Of a stretch of DNA of 64,000 bases, positions 50,006 to 58,257 are shown one piece after another (positions within the stretch are counted from its first letter, which is position 1; every line of letters starts with the position of its first letter). Origin of the DNA: Saccharothrix longispora. GTDB lineage: Bacteria > Actinomycetota > Actinomycetes > Mycobacteriales > Pseudonocardiaceae. Made by a program: the position numbers and the translations under genes. The stretch is from NCBI RefSeq assembly GCF_030852425.1, contig NZ_NSDM01000008.1:186001-250000 (forward strand), written 5' to 3'. The notes beneath the pieces are model-generated. The model searched no databases. It was not told the DNA's origin and saw nothing but the letters and a program-made list of their open reading frames with translations.

Positions 50006-50539
50006 GTGTCACCCCTCTCCCTGGTCCACACCTGGCAGCTGCCCGAGCCGACCCGCGCCGCCGTGCGGGACCTGCTCGACGGGGCGTTCGACGGCGGGTT
50101 CTCCGACGAGGACTGGGCGCACGCCCTGGGCGGCGTGCACGCCCTCGTGCGCGACGGCGACACCCTCGTCGGCCACGGCTCGGTCGTGCGGCGGGAGATG
50201 CTGCACGGGGGCCGGTCGGTGCGCGTCGGGTACGTCGAGGCGGTGGCCGTGCGGGCGTCGCACCGCCGCCGGGGTGTCGGCGGCGCGGTGATGGGCGCGC
50301 TGGAGGACGTCGTGCGCGGCGGGTACGCGTTCGGGGCGTTGAGCGCCTCCGAGGACGGCGTGCCCTTCTACGCGGGGCGCGGGTGGCTGCGGTGGCGCGG
50401 TCGGACCTTCGCGATGACCCCGGGCGGGGTCGTGCGCACCGAGGAGGAGGACGACGGGGTGTTCGTGCTGCCCGCGGGGGCCGTGCCGGACCTCGGGGGC
50501 GACCTCACGTGCGACTGGCGCGACGGCGACGTCTGGTAG
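50006..50539 (+). CDS. aac(2'): Aminoglycoside 2'-N-acetyltransferase, AAC(2')-I type
   Basis: A 177-residue GNAT protein that reads along its length like mycobacterial AAC(2')-Ic: 'LVHTWQLPEPTRAAVRDLLD', 'DWAHALGGVHALV', 'VGYVEAVAVRASHRRRGVGG', 'FVLPAGAVPDL' and the exact family end 'CDWRDGDVW'. The enzyme acetylates the 2' amino group of aminoglycosides such as gentamicin and tobramycin. In mycobacteria it is a resident chromosomal gene rather than acquired resistance, and its setting here, with host-like base composition and a leaderless promoter, fits that. Real substrate in the host is unknown. Confidence 0.88.
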   Translation: MSPLSLVHTWQLPEPTRAAVRDLLDGAFDGGFSDEDWAHALGGVHALVRDGDTLVGHGSVVRREMLHGGRSVRVGYVEAVAVRASHRRRGVGGAVMGALEDVVRGGYAFGALSASEDGVPFYAGRGWLRWRGRTFAMTPGGVVRTEEEDDGVFVLPAGAVPDLGGDLTCDWRDGDVW

Positions 50540-50545
50540 CGCGCC

Positions 50546-51007
50546 CTACGACGCCCCGGTGTCCGTCGTGGCGGTGGTCGGGGTCGTGGTCGCGCTCGAC
50601 GAGGCGGACGAGGACGCCGGGGCGGACGACGGCGGGGTGCTCGGCGGCTGCGTGGTGGTCGCCCGCTGCTCCGTCGGCGTCACCGTGGTGACCCGCGCCG
50701 ACTCCGTGGCCGGCCGCTGCTCCTCGGGCTTCGCCGCCGGCGCCTCGGGGCGCTGGGCGGCCCCCGCGCGGGTGGACACCGTGACGACGACCGTGGCCGT
50801 CCGGCCGTCGGGCCGGACGCTCTCCGACGTGGTGAACGACGCGTCCACGCCGGCGCGCGGCTCCGGCTGGGCGGGCGCGGGGTCGTCGGTGGCCATCATC
50901 GACGCGAGGGTGGCGATGACGGTGGCGATGACGGCGCCGCCCGCGGCGAGCAGCGCGACGGACGAGAACCGCTTCTTCGGCGACGTCTGGCGATCTTCCT
51001 CGAACAC
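50546..51007 (-). CDS. Single-pass membrane protein with Thr/Ser/Pro-rich tail
   Basis: A 153-residue protein: a short charged N-terminus ('DRQTSPKKRFSSV'), one transmembrane helix ('ALLAAGGAVIATVIATLASM', about 20-39) and an Ala/Pro/Thr/Ser tail to the end ('SSSASSSATTTPTTATTDTG'). No signal cleavage site or domain, so it is probably anchored with the tail outside, spanning the wall. GTG 51007 has GGGAG 5 nt upstream. Its layout parallels the next gene, suggesting paralogues. Function unknown. Confidence 0.6.
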   Translation of the reverse strand: MFEEDRQTSPKKRFSSVALLAAGGAVIATVIATLASMMATDDPAPAQPEPRAGVDASFTTSESVRPDGRTATVVVTVSTRAGAAQRPEAPAAKPEEQRPATESARVTTVTPTEQRATTTQPPSTPPSSAPASSSASSSATTTPTTATTDTGAS

Positions 51008-51089
51008 ACCATCTCCCAGGGGAAACCCGGTCGATCGGCCGGGTTCCCGGGATATCGGCGGTTCGGGGGGCGATGTTCACCGCCCGGAC

Positions 51090-51119
51090 CGGTCCTCCAC
51101 ACGATGGTGTGGAGGACCG
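51090..51119 (-). terminator. Hairpin terminator after the Thr-rich gene
   Basis: CGGTCCTCCACAC (51090-51102) pairs perfectly with GTGTGGAGGACCG (51107-51119), loop of 4, 23 nt past the stop of the minus-strand gene at 51142. Confidence 0.7.
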
Positions 51120-51141
51120 TCACCGGTCGCGCGGGCGCTCG

Positions 51142-51675
51142 TTACGGCGTTTCGCTGCCCGTCGGAGCGGTCGTCGTGGTGGCGGTCGTGGTCGGCACCG
51201 TGGTGGTCGTCGTGGTCGTGGTGACCACCGGCGGCGGCGTGGTGGTCGTCGTGGTCGGCCGGCCCGGGTCGGTCGGCTGCCGCGTCGGGCCGGTGTCCTC
51301 GACCGTGGTGGTGGTCGTGGTGCCGTCCGCGTTGGTGACCGTCGTGACCCGGGTGCGCTTCGCGGTGGTCGTGGTCGTCGTCTCCGCCGCGGACGACGGC
51401 GTGCTCTCGGTCGTCGTGGTCACGCTGACCGACGGGGCCGCCGACGACGTGCGCGACGCGGTGGTGAGGGTGTCGCGGCTGACCACGTCCTCGCGCGGGG
51501 TCGGCGCGGGGGCCGCGCCGGGGCTCGCGCCCGCGAAGGAGGCGATGGTGGCGAACACCGTCGACACGGCGACACCGGACGCGGCCAGCAGCCAGTGCGG
51601 CGACACGCGCCTGCGCGAGCCGTCGGGCTCCGGGGTCCGGTACTCCGGTGTGCCCTGCTCCGGTGTGTCGTGCAA
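51142..51675 (-). CDS. Membrane-anchored Thr-rich low-complexity protein
   Basis: A 177-residue protein with a Pro/Glu N-terminus, one transmembrane segment ('WLLAASGVAVSTVFATIASF') and a Thr-dominated tail with runs of six to eight Thr between Pro and Val. The layout matches the preceding gene, so the two are probably paralogues. TTG 51675 is preferred because GGGAG is 5 nt upstream of it; TTG 51687 is also in frame. The Thr tail is a likely O-mannosylation region on the cell surface. Function unknown. Confidence 0.6.
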   Translation of the reverse strand: MHDTPEQGTPEYRTPEPDGSRRRVSPHWLLAASGVAVSTVFATIASFAGASPGAAPAPTPREDVVSRDTLTTASRTSSAAPSVSVTTTTESTPSSAAETTTTTTAKRTRVTTVTNADGTTTTTTVEDTGPTRQPTDPGRPTTTTTTPPPVVTTTTTTTTVPTTTATTTTAPTGSETP

Positions 51676-51693
51676 CGGTGCTCCCAAGGTGAT

Positions 51694-52428
51694 CTACCAG
51701 CCGAAGTTCTGGGTCCAGTACCAGCCGCGCGTGTCCAGGCCCACCCCGATCGTGGCGAACCCGCAGTTCAGGATGTTGCGCCGGTGCCCGTCGGAGTTCA
51801 TCCACGCCGTCATGACCTGCTCGGCGGAGCGCTGGCCCTTCGCGATGTTCTCGCCGCCGGGGTTGGGGTAGCCCGCGGACCGCATCCGCTGGGCGAAGTC
51901 CACGCCCTCCGGGGTGGTGTGCGAGAAGTAGTCGCGGTCGGCCATGTCGGTGGTGTGGTCCTGCGCGGCCCGCACGACCCGCTCGTCGACCTTGAGCGGC
52001 GTGCAGCCGGCCAGCTCGCGGGCGTCGTTGACGAGCGCCACGACCTCGGCCTCGGGGGACGCGGCGACCTCGGTGGTCGTCGTGGTGGGCGCGGTGGACG
52101 ACTCGCGGGGGGCGGTGGTCGTCGTCACCGGCGTCGTCGTGGTCGGCGCGGTGGTGGTGGTCGTGGTGGTCGTGGTGGTCGTCTCGTCGACCGACGGCGC
52201 GGCGGTGGTCGACGGCGGGGCCTCGGACTCGCGCCCCTGCGCGGGCTCGCCGATGCCGCCCACGCCGCCGATGCCGTTGCCCACGTCACCGTCCTGGGCC
52301 GTGCTCTGCCCGGTGAACGGCGCGAGCTGCTCGGGCCCCGCGAACGCGACCCCGGTCGCACCGGCCGCGCCGAGCAGCAGGCCGAGGAGCACGCCGATCA
52401 CGGACCGATTACCGCGTCGTGCAGTCAC
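51694..52428 (-). CDS. Secreted CAP-domain (SCP/YkwD) protein with Thr-rich linker
   Basis: A 244-residue protein: signal peptide or anchor ('SVIGVLLGLLLGAAGATGVA'), a Thr/Pro linker with a run of 11 Thr, and a C-terminal CAP domain with 'VVALVNDARELAGCTPLKVD', the metal-site His in 'RDYFSHTTPEG', 'PNPGGENIAKGQRSAEQV' and 'MNSDGHRRNILNCGF'. Bacterial CAP proteins are secreted and of mostly unknown function. GTG 52428 is 8 nt from a minus-strand TACGGT box. It heads a run of three surface-type genes. Confidence 0.9.
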   Translation of the reverse strand: MTARRGNRSVIGVLLGLLLGAAGATGVAFAGPEQLAPFTGQSTAQDGDVGNGIGGVGGIGEPAQGRESEAPPSTTAAPSVDETTTTTTTTTTTAPTTTTPVTTTTAPRESSTAPTTTTTEVAASPEAEVVALVNDARELAGCTPLKVDERVVRAAQDHTTDMADRDYFSHTTPEGVDFAQRMRSAGYPNPGGENIAKGQRSAEQVMTAWMNSDGHRRNILNCGFATIGVGLDTRGWYWTQNFGW

Positions 52429-52436
52429 GGTCGCGC

Positions 52437-52442
52437 ACCGTA
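52437..52442 (-). promoter_or_regulatory. -10 box TACGGT of the CAP gene
   Basis: TACGGT on the minus strand, 8 nt upstream of GTG 52428. Confidence 0.4.
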
Positions 52443-52465
52443 CCACTAACGGGTGAAATGCCAGG

Positions 52466-52762
52466 ATGGCCATCGTGGCTGAAGCAGAACCGGTCGTGCG
52501 CCTCACCGCCTGGGTGCGCGGGCACGTACAAGGGGTCGGATTCCGCTGGTGGACCCGATCACGAGCTCTTGAGCTGGGACTTGTCGGATCGGCCTCCAAC
52601 CTGCGGGATGGCCGCGTGGAGGTGAACGCCGAGGGCCCGGAGTCGGCGTGCCGCCAACTGGTGGTCGCGCTGCGTTCCGGCGCTACCCCCGGTCGGGTGG
52701 AATCCGTCGTGGAGCGCTGGTCGGCGGCCCGAGGCGGCCTCACCGGTTTCGCGGAGCGTTGA
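52466..52762 (+). CDS. acyP: Acylphosphatase
   Basis: A 98-residue enzyme that hydrolyses acyl phosphates. The family motif is 'VRGHVQGVGFRWWTRSRALE' (phosphate-binding Arg) and 'GSASNLRDGRVEVNAEGP' with catalytic Asn. Length is typical. It lies upstream of smc as in mycobacteria (acyP-smc). ATG 52466; GTG 52475 is an alternative and neither has a good Shine-Dalgarno. Confidence 0.95.
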   Translation: MAIVAEAEPVVRLTAWVRGHVQGVGFRWWTRSRALELGLVGSASNLRDGRVEVNAEGPESACRQLVVALRSGATPGRVESVVERWSAARGGLTGFAER

Positions 52763-52795
52763 ACGCGCGACCGCCCGATGGCGTAGTACCTCGAT

Positions 52796-53302
52796 GTGGA
52801 CCGGGGCGAAGATGTCGTCAGGCAGCTGTACGGCCGTTGGCGCGGCCCGCTGCACGGCTACGTCCTGCGGATGGTCGGGGGTGACCACCAGCAGGCGGAG
52901 GAGGTGGTCCAGGAGACCCTCCTGAGGGCCTGGCGGCACGCCGGCGACCTCACGCCCGCCGACGCGGGGCCGTGGCTGCACACCGTGGCGCGCAACCTGG
53001 TGGTGTCCGGCTTCCGCAAGCGCGGCGGCCACGACCCGGAGGCCCCGGTCGAACCGCGGCGCCGGCCGCCGGTCGCCGACGCGGTGGAGCACGCCCTCCA
53101 GGGCTGGCAGGTGGTCGAGGCGCTGCGGTCCCTCGGCCCGGACCACCGCGACGCGGTGGTCGAGCTGTACTACCGGCGCCGCACGGTGGCCGAGGCGGCG
53201 GCGGTGCTCGGCGTCCCGGCCGGCACGGTCAAGTCGCGCTGCTTCTACGCCCTGCGCGCCCTGCGCGACGCCCTGGAGGAACGCGGGGTGACCCGGTCGT
53301 GA
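52796..53302 (+). CDS. ECF-family RNA polymerase sigma factor
   Basis: A 168-residue sigma-70-like factor: region 2 'YGRWRGPLHGYVLRMVGGDH' and 'AEEVVQETLLRAWRH', region 4 'LGPDHRDAVVELYYRRRTVA' and 'AAAVLGVPAGTVKSRCFYAL'. It overlaps the downstream anti-sigma gene (GTGA), the usual coupling of ECF pairs, and most resembles the SigL group controlled by zinc-type anti-sigma factors. GTG 52796 has a TAGTAC box 6 nt upstream. Regulon unknown. Confidence 0.92.
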   Translation: MDRGEDVVRQLYGRWRGPLHGYVLRMVGGDHQQAEEVVQETLLRAWRHAGDLTPADAGPWLHTVARNLVVSGFRKRGGHDPEAPVEPRRRPPVADAVEHALQGWQVVEALRSLGPDHRDAVVELYYRRRTVAEAAAVLGVPAGTVKSRCFYALRALRDALEERGVTRS

Positions 53303-53958
53303 GCTGCGCGGAGACCATCGCGCTGGGCGCCTACCTGCTCGGTTCGCTCGACCCGGCCGAACGGGCGTGGTTCGAGCGGCACGCGCGCACCTGCGTCACC
53401 TGCCGCCGGGAGGTGGTGCGCCTCGCGCCGCTGCCCGGCCTGCTCGGGCAGGTCCAGCCGGCCGACCTGGAGCTGCCGTTCGACGACCCGGCCCCGACGC
53501 CGGACCTGTGGCCGCTGCCGCCCCTGGACGACCCGGCGCCGGCCGGACCCACCGCCCGGACCCGGCGCCGCCGGCTGCCGCTCGTGGCCGCCGGGGTGCT
53601 CGTGCCGCTGGTCGCGGTCGCGGCGCTGCTCCTGCCGTCGCCGCGCGACGACGCGCCGGACCGGGGCACGGTCAGCTGGCACGCCCTGGACGCGACCTCC
53701 GGCGTGGAGGCCCGCGCCGACCTCCTCGGCCGGTCGTGGGGCACGGAGCTGTGGCTGACCATCGGGAACGTGCCCAAGGGCATGAGGTGCGAGCTCGTCG
53801 TCCACGACCGCGCCGGCCGCACCGAGATCGGCGGCTGGTGGGGCACCGACCACGTCCCCGGCGACCGCGTACCCGGCGCCACCTCGTTCCCGGTGGAGGA
53901 CATCGAGCGCCTCGACGTGGTGGTGGACATGAAGGTCCTGGTCTCGGTGGCGCCGTGA
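53299..53958 (+). CDS. Membrane anti-sigma factor with ZAS-type zinc site
   Basis: A 219-residue protein: N-terminal anti-sigma domain with HARTCVTC (the HxxxCxxC zinc motif, about residues 29-36), a Pro-rich linker, one transmembrane helix ('LPLVAAGVLVPLVAVAALLL', about 95-114) and an extracytoplasmic domain with one Cys ('GMRCELVVHDRAG'). It holds the upstream sigma factor at the membrane until a signal releases it. The sequential GTGA overlap keeps the pair in fixed ratio. Confidence 0.9.
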   Translation: MSCAETIALGAYLLGSLDPAERAWFERHARTCVTCRREVVRLAPLPGLLGQVQPADLELPFDDPAPTPDLWPLPPLDDPAPAGPTARTRRRRLPLVAAGVLVPLVAVAALLLPSPRDDAPDRGTVSWHALDATSGVEARADLLGRSWGTELWLTIGNVPKGMRCELVVHDRAGRTEIGGWWGTDHVPGDRVPGATSFPVEDIERLDVVVDMKVLVSVAP

Positions 53959-54009
53959 TCGCGCAGGTCAGCCCCGCCCGGTCCGTGACCGGCCCGAACC
54001 GTTCTCGGT

Positions 54010-54015
54010 TACGCT
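54010..54015 (+). promoter_or_regulatory. -10 box TACGCT of smc
   Basis: TACGCT, 7 nt spacer, GTG 54023; no Shine-Dalgarno. Confidence 0.5.
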
Positions 54016-54022
54016 GCCCGGC

Positions 54023-57000
54023 GTGCACCTCAAGAGCCTGACGCTGAAGGGCTTCAAGTCCTTCGCCTCGGCTACCACCCTGCGCTTCGAGCCGGGCATC
54101 ACGTGCGTCGTCGGCCCCAACGGGTCGGGCAAGTCGAACGTGCTGGACGCGCTCCGCTGGGTGATGGGCACGCAGGGCGCGAAGGACCTGCGCGGCGGCA
54201 AGATGGAGGACGTCATCTTCGCCGGCACGTCCGGCCGCGCGCCGCTCGGCCGCGCCGAGGTGACGCTGACCATCGACAACTCCGACGGCGCCCTGCCGAT
54301 CGACTACGTCGAGGTGTCGATCACCCGCCGGATGTTCCGCGAGGGCGCCACCGAGTACGAGATCAACGGCAACTCGTGCCGGCTCATGGACATCCAGGAG
54401 CTGCTCAGCGACTCCGGCATCGGCCGCGAGATGCACGTGATCGTCGGCCAGGGCCAGCTCGCCGCGATCCTGGAGTCCAAGCCGGAGGAGCGGCGGGCGT
54501 TCGTCGAGGAGGCCGCGGGCGTCCTCAAGCACCGCAAGCGCAAGGAGAAGGCGCTGCGGAAGCTGGAGGCGATGCAGGCGAACCTGACCCGCCTCACCGA
54601 CCTCACCGCCGAACTGCGCCGCCAGCTCAAGCCGCTGGGCAAGCAGGCCGAGATCGCCCGCCGCGCCCAGGTGGTGCAGTCCGAGCTGCGGGACGCGCGG
54701 ATGCGCCTGCTGGCCGACGACCTGGTGACGCAGCGCGAGGCGCTGGCCCGCGAGGAGCAGGACGAGGCGCGCGCCCGCGCCCGTCGCGCCGAGGTGGAGA
54801 AGTCGCTCCAGCAGGCGCAGTTCCAGCAGAACGAGCTGGAGGACCAGGTCTCGGCCGACGCGCCGAAGCTCCAGCGGGCCCAGGACACCTGGTACCGGCT
54901 CTCCGCGCTGGAGGAGCGGCTGCGCGGCACCGTGCGGCTGGCCGTGGAGCGCGAGCGGCACCTGTCGGCGGCGGTCGAGGCCCCGCGCGGCGGGCGCGAC
55001 CCGGACGAGCTGGAGGCCGAGGCCGAGCAGACCGCGATGCTGGAGGAGGAGCTCCAGGAGGCGGTCACCGAGGCCCGGGTGGGGCTGGCGGAGGCCGTGG
55101 AGACCCGCGCCGAGCTGGAGCGGCAGGTGTCGGCGGCGGAGAAGGCGCACCTGGCGGCCGTGCGGGCGATCGCCGACCGCCGCGAGGGCCTGGCCCGGCT
55201 GTCCGGCCAGGTGGAGGCGCTGCGCTCCAAGACGAGCGCGACCGCCGAGGAGATCGAGCGCATGTCCACCGCGCTCGCCGAGGCCGCCGAGAGGTCGGAG
55301 CTGGCGCAGCGGGAGCTGGCCGAGGGCCGCGAGGCCACCGGCACCGAGGACGAGGACGACGTCGGGCTCGACGAGCGGCACCGGCTGGCCGTCGAGGCGG
55401 ACGACGCGGCGCGGGGCCGGGTCGAGGAGCTGGTGAAGGCCGAGCGCGCCGCCGAACGCGACATCGCGTCGTGGAAGGCCCGCGTGGACGCGCTGTCGCT
55501 CGGCCTGACCCGCAAGGACGGGGCGGGCGCGCTGCTGGCGTCCCGGCTGCCCGGACTGCTCGGGTCGGTGGCCGCGCTGCTGACGGTGGAACCGGGCGCG
55601 GAGGTCGCGCTGGCCGCCGCCCTGGGTCCGGTCGCGGACGCGGTGGCGGTGGCGGCGGGTTCCGACGCGGTCGCCGCGCTGGAGTTCCTCAAGGAGCAGG
55701 ACGGCGGGCGCGCGGGCCTGCTGGTCGGCGGCGCGCCGACGTTCCCCGACCGCTCCGGCAGGCCGCCGCTGCCGCCCGGCGCGCAGTGGGCCGTGGAGCT
55801 GGTGCGGGCGCCGGAGGCGTTGCGGCCCGCGCTGCACCGGGCGCTGGACGGGCTGGTCGTGGTCGACGACCTGCCGGCCGCGCGGGACCTCGTGGAGGCG
55901 CACCCGTCGGTGCGGGCCGTGACGCGCGAGGGCGACGTGCTGGGCGCGGACTGGGCCGTCGGCGGCTCCGGCGCGCGCAGCCAGAGCGTCATCGAGGTGC
56001 AGGCCGCGGTCGACGAGGCGACCGAGAAGCTGGCGCTCGCCGAGCGGGCGGCCGAGCAGCACACGGCGGCGCTGGAGGGCGCGCGGGCCGAGCAGCAGGC
56101 CAGGCGCGCCGAGGTCGCCGCCCTGAAGGAGCAGCTCAACGAGGCCAAGGTGCGCCGCGCCCGGTCCTCGGAGCGGCTCAACCGGCTCGCCGCGGCCGTG
56201 CGCTCCGCCGAGGCCGAGGTCGAACGGGCCCGCGCGCAGCGCGGGAAGGTCGAGGCGGCCCGCGAGGAGAACCTGCTCAAGCTGGCCGAGCTGGAGGAAC
56301 GCCTCCTCGTCGCCCAGGAGCAGCAGGACCTGGAGGACGAGCCGGACACCGCGCACCGGGACGAGATGGCCGCCGAGCTGGCCTCCGCCCGCCAGGGCGA
56401 GGTGGACGCGCGGCTGTCGCTGCGCACCGCCGAGGAGCGCGCGCGGGCGTTGCAGGGCAAGGCCGAGGGGCTGCGCCGCGCCGCCCGCGCCGAGCGGGAG
56501 GCCCGGGAACGCGCGCAGCGCGCGCACGCCGCCCGTGCCCGCGGCGCCGTCGTCGCCAAGGCCGTGGTGCGCGGCGGTGAGCTGGCGCTGGAGCGGATCG
56601 CGGTGTCGCTCGCCCGCGCCGCGCAGGAGCGCGACGCCGCGCAGGAGCGCCGCGGCCAGCGCGAGGCGTTCCTCGCCCAGGTGCGCAACCTGGTGCGGGA
56701 GATGTCGGTGGAGCTGGAGAAGCTGACCGACGCCGTGCACCGGGACGAGGTGCTGCGCGCCGAGCAGCGGATGCGCATCGAGCAGTTGGAGACCAAGGTC
56801 GCCGACGACTTCGGCATCGGCCTGGACGACCTGGTCACCGAGTACGGCCCGGACGTGTTCATCCCGCCGTCGCCGCAGGAGGTCGCCGAGTACGAGGCGG
56901 CCAAGGAGCGCGGCGAGGCCGTCACCCCGCCGCAGCCGATCCCGTACGACCGCGAGACCCAGGTCCGGCGGGCCAAGCGGGCCGAGCGGGACATGTCGCT

Positions 57001-57727
57001 GCTGGGCAAGGTCAACCCGCTGGCGCTGGAGGAGTTCGCCGCGCTGGAGGAGCGCTACAAGTTCCTGTCCAACCAGCTGGAGGACATCAAGGCGACCCGG
57101 CGCGACCTGCTGACCGTGGTGAAGGACGTCGACGACAAGATCCTGGAGGTCTTCACGTCGGCCTACGAGGACGTGGCCCGCGAGTTCGAGGTCGTGTTCA
57201 AGGTCCTGTTCCCCGGCGGCGAGGGCAGGCTCGTGCTGACCGAGCCGGGCGACATGCTGACCACCGGCATCGAGCTGGAGGCCCGCCCGCCCGGCAAGAA
57301 GGTCAAGCGGCTGTCGCTGCTGTCCGGTGGCGAGAAGTCGCTGGCCGCGGTCGCCATGCTGGTCGCGATCTTCCGCGCCCGGCCCTCGCCGTTCTACGTG
57401 ATGGACGAGGTCGAGGCGGCGTTGGACGACACCAACCTGCACCGGTTGATCAGCCTGTTCGAGCAGCTGCGCGAGCACTCGCAGCTGCTGATCATCACGC
57501 ACCAGAAGCCGACGATGGAGATCGCCGACGCGCTGTACGGCGTCTCGATGCGCGGTGACGGCATCAGCCAGGTGATCTCGCAGCGCCTGCGCGCGCCGGA
57601 GGACAAGCCGAAGCGCGCCAAGGCCGAGCCCGCCGCCGAACCTCCCGCTGCCGAGCCCGCTGCCGAGCCCGCTGCCGCCGAACCTCCTGCCGCCGTCCCC
57701 GAGCCCGAGGTCGAACCCGGCGGGTGA
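54023..57727 (+). CDS. smc: Chromosome condensation protein SMC
   Basis: ATPase that organises and separates chromosomes with ScpAB. The 1234-residue protein has Walker A GPNGSGKSN (31-39), two long coiled-coil arms, a hinge at about 510-660 ('LPGLLGSVAALLTVEPGAEV'), signature LSGGEKSL (1100-1107) and Walker B FYVMDEVEAALDD (1124-1136). A low-complexity C-terminal tail after about 1190 is a Pro/Ala/Glu repeat (AAEPPAAEPAAEP) absent from most SMCs. The mRNA is probably leaderless. Flanked by acyP as in mycobacteria, but ftsY, which often follows, is not next to it. Confidence 0.97.
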   Translation: MHLKSLTLKGFKSFASATTLRFEPGITCVVGPNGSGKSNVLDALRWVMGTQGAKDLRGGKMEDVIFAGTSGRAPLGRAEVTLTIDNSDGALPIDYVEVSITRRMFREGATEYEINGNSCRLMDIQELLSDSGIGREMHVIVGQGQLAAILESKPEERRAFVEEAAGVLKHRKRKEKALRKLEAMQANLTRLTDLTAELRRQLKPLGKQAEIARRAQVVQSELRDARMRLLADDLVTQREALAREEQDEARARARRAEVEKSLQQAQFQQNELEDQVSADAPKLQRAQDTWYRLSALEERLRGTVRLAVERERHLSAAVEAPRGGRDPDELEAEAEQTAMLEEELQEAVTEARVGLAEAVETRAELERQVSAAEKAHLAAVRAIADRREGLARLSGQVEALRSKTSATAEEIERMSTALAEAAERSELAQRELAEGREATGTEDEDDVGLDERHRLAVEADDAARGRVEELVKAERAAERDIASWKARVDALSLGLTRKDGAGALLASRLPGLLGSVAALLTVEPGAEVALAAALGPVADAVAVAAGSDAVAALEFLKEQDGGRAGLLVGGAPTFPDRSGRPPLPPGAQWAVELVRAPEALRPALHRALDGLVVVDDLPAARDLVEAHPSVRAVTREGDVLGADWAVGGSGARSQSVIEVQAAVDEATEKLALAERAAEQHTAALEGARAEQQARRAEVAALKEQLNEAKVRRARSSERLNRLAAAVRSAEAEVERARAQRGKVEAAREENLLKLAELEERLLVAQEQQDLEDEPDTAHRDEMAAELASARQGEVDARLSLRTAEERARALQGKAEGLRRAARAEREARERAQRAHAARARGAVVAKAVVRGGELALERIAVSLARAAQERDAAQERRGQREAFLAQVRNLVREMSVELEKLTDAVHRDEVLRAEQRMRIEQLETKVADDFGIGLDDLVTEYGPDVFIPPSPQEVAEYEAAKERGEAVTPPQPIPYDRETQVRRAKRAERDMSLLGKVNPLALEEFAALEERYKFLSNQLEDIKATRRDLLTVVKDVDDKILEVFTSAYEDVAREFEVVFKVLFPGGEGRLVLTEPGDMLTTGIELEARPPGKKVKRLSLLSGGEKSLAAVAMLVAIFRARPSPFYVMDEVEAALDDTNLHRLISLFEQLREHSQLLIITHQKPTMEIADALYGVSMRGDGISQVISQRLRAPEDKPKRAKAEPAAEPPAAEPAAEPAAAEPPAAVPEPEVEPGG

Positions 57728-57741
57728 CCCCGCGCCGTGCG

Positions 57742-57747
57742 CAGGGT
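57742..57747 (+). promoter_or_regulatory. -10-like box CAGGGT before the broken gene at 57754
   Basis: CAGGGT, 6 nt spacer, ATG 57754. It keeps A2 and T6 of the TAnnnT pattern and supports that ATG as the original start. Confidence 0.35.
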
Positions 57748-57753
57748 CGGGTC

Positions 57754-58257
57754 ATGGGCGACGTCGAGGACCGCCCGCGGGAGTTGGTGGGGCGCGCAGG
57801 CCGAGCGCGGCGACCGGCAGTACCGGGTGGCCGCCGGGATCGGCATGCCCTCGTGGCGCGTCTCCACCGAGCTGCGGCGGACGAAGTGGCTCCGGGTGTC
57901 CACCGCGGTCCACGAGGCGGACGTCCTCTTCGTCGAGGGCGGCCTGGCGATCACCGCGGCCGGCGACCTGCTGGAGGTCCGGTCCGGGAAGCCCTCCGGG
58001 CTCCCCGGCTTCCTGGACGAGGCCGGCTACGCCGCCGTCGCGCGCACCGTCCACCTGTACCGGGCCGACCGGGGCGTGGACGAGGACGTGGTGGTCGTGC
58101 ACCGCGACCGCGCCGTCCCCACCTGCGCCGTCCCACCTGCGCCGTCACCGCCGCCGGCGAGCTGGTCGCGGTGGGCGGCGGCATCGGCAGGCACACCTAC
58201 ACGACGGTGGAGCGGCGGTTGGCCGAACGGCTCCGCCGGGAGGTGCTACGCGGGTGA
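57754..58257 (+). pseudogene. Conserved hypothetical gene broken by two frameshifts (G-run and 14-bp duplication)
   Basis: The original product can be pieced together: 'MGDVEDRPRELVG' (frame from 57754), then 'AQAERGDRQYRVAAGIG' through 'SGLPGFLDEAGYAAVARTVH' and 'DEDVVVVHRDRAVPTCAV' in the next frame, then 'TAAGELVAVGGGIGRHTYTT' back in the first frame. The first shift falls in a G4 run at 57789-57792 (one G too many), the second at a perfect 14-bp tandem repeat at 58118-58145. The two add 15 nt, so the frame is open end to end but the middle third would be nonsense. I do not recognise the family. It converges with the PlsC-like gene, overlapping 12 nt. Confidence 0.8.
58118..58145 (+). repeat. 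14-bp perfect tandem repeat (CCCACCTGCGCCGT x2)
   Basis: Two abutting identical copies (58118-58131, 58132-58145) inside a coding region. Removing one copy and one G at 57789 restores a single frame. Confidence 0.9.

Noticed and set aside
53672-57502. 1276-codon minus-strand open frame across smc
   Set aside because: Antisense shadow of smc with Leu/Gly/Arg-biased composition and no family features.
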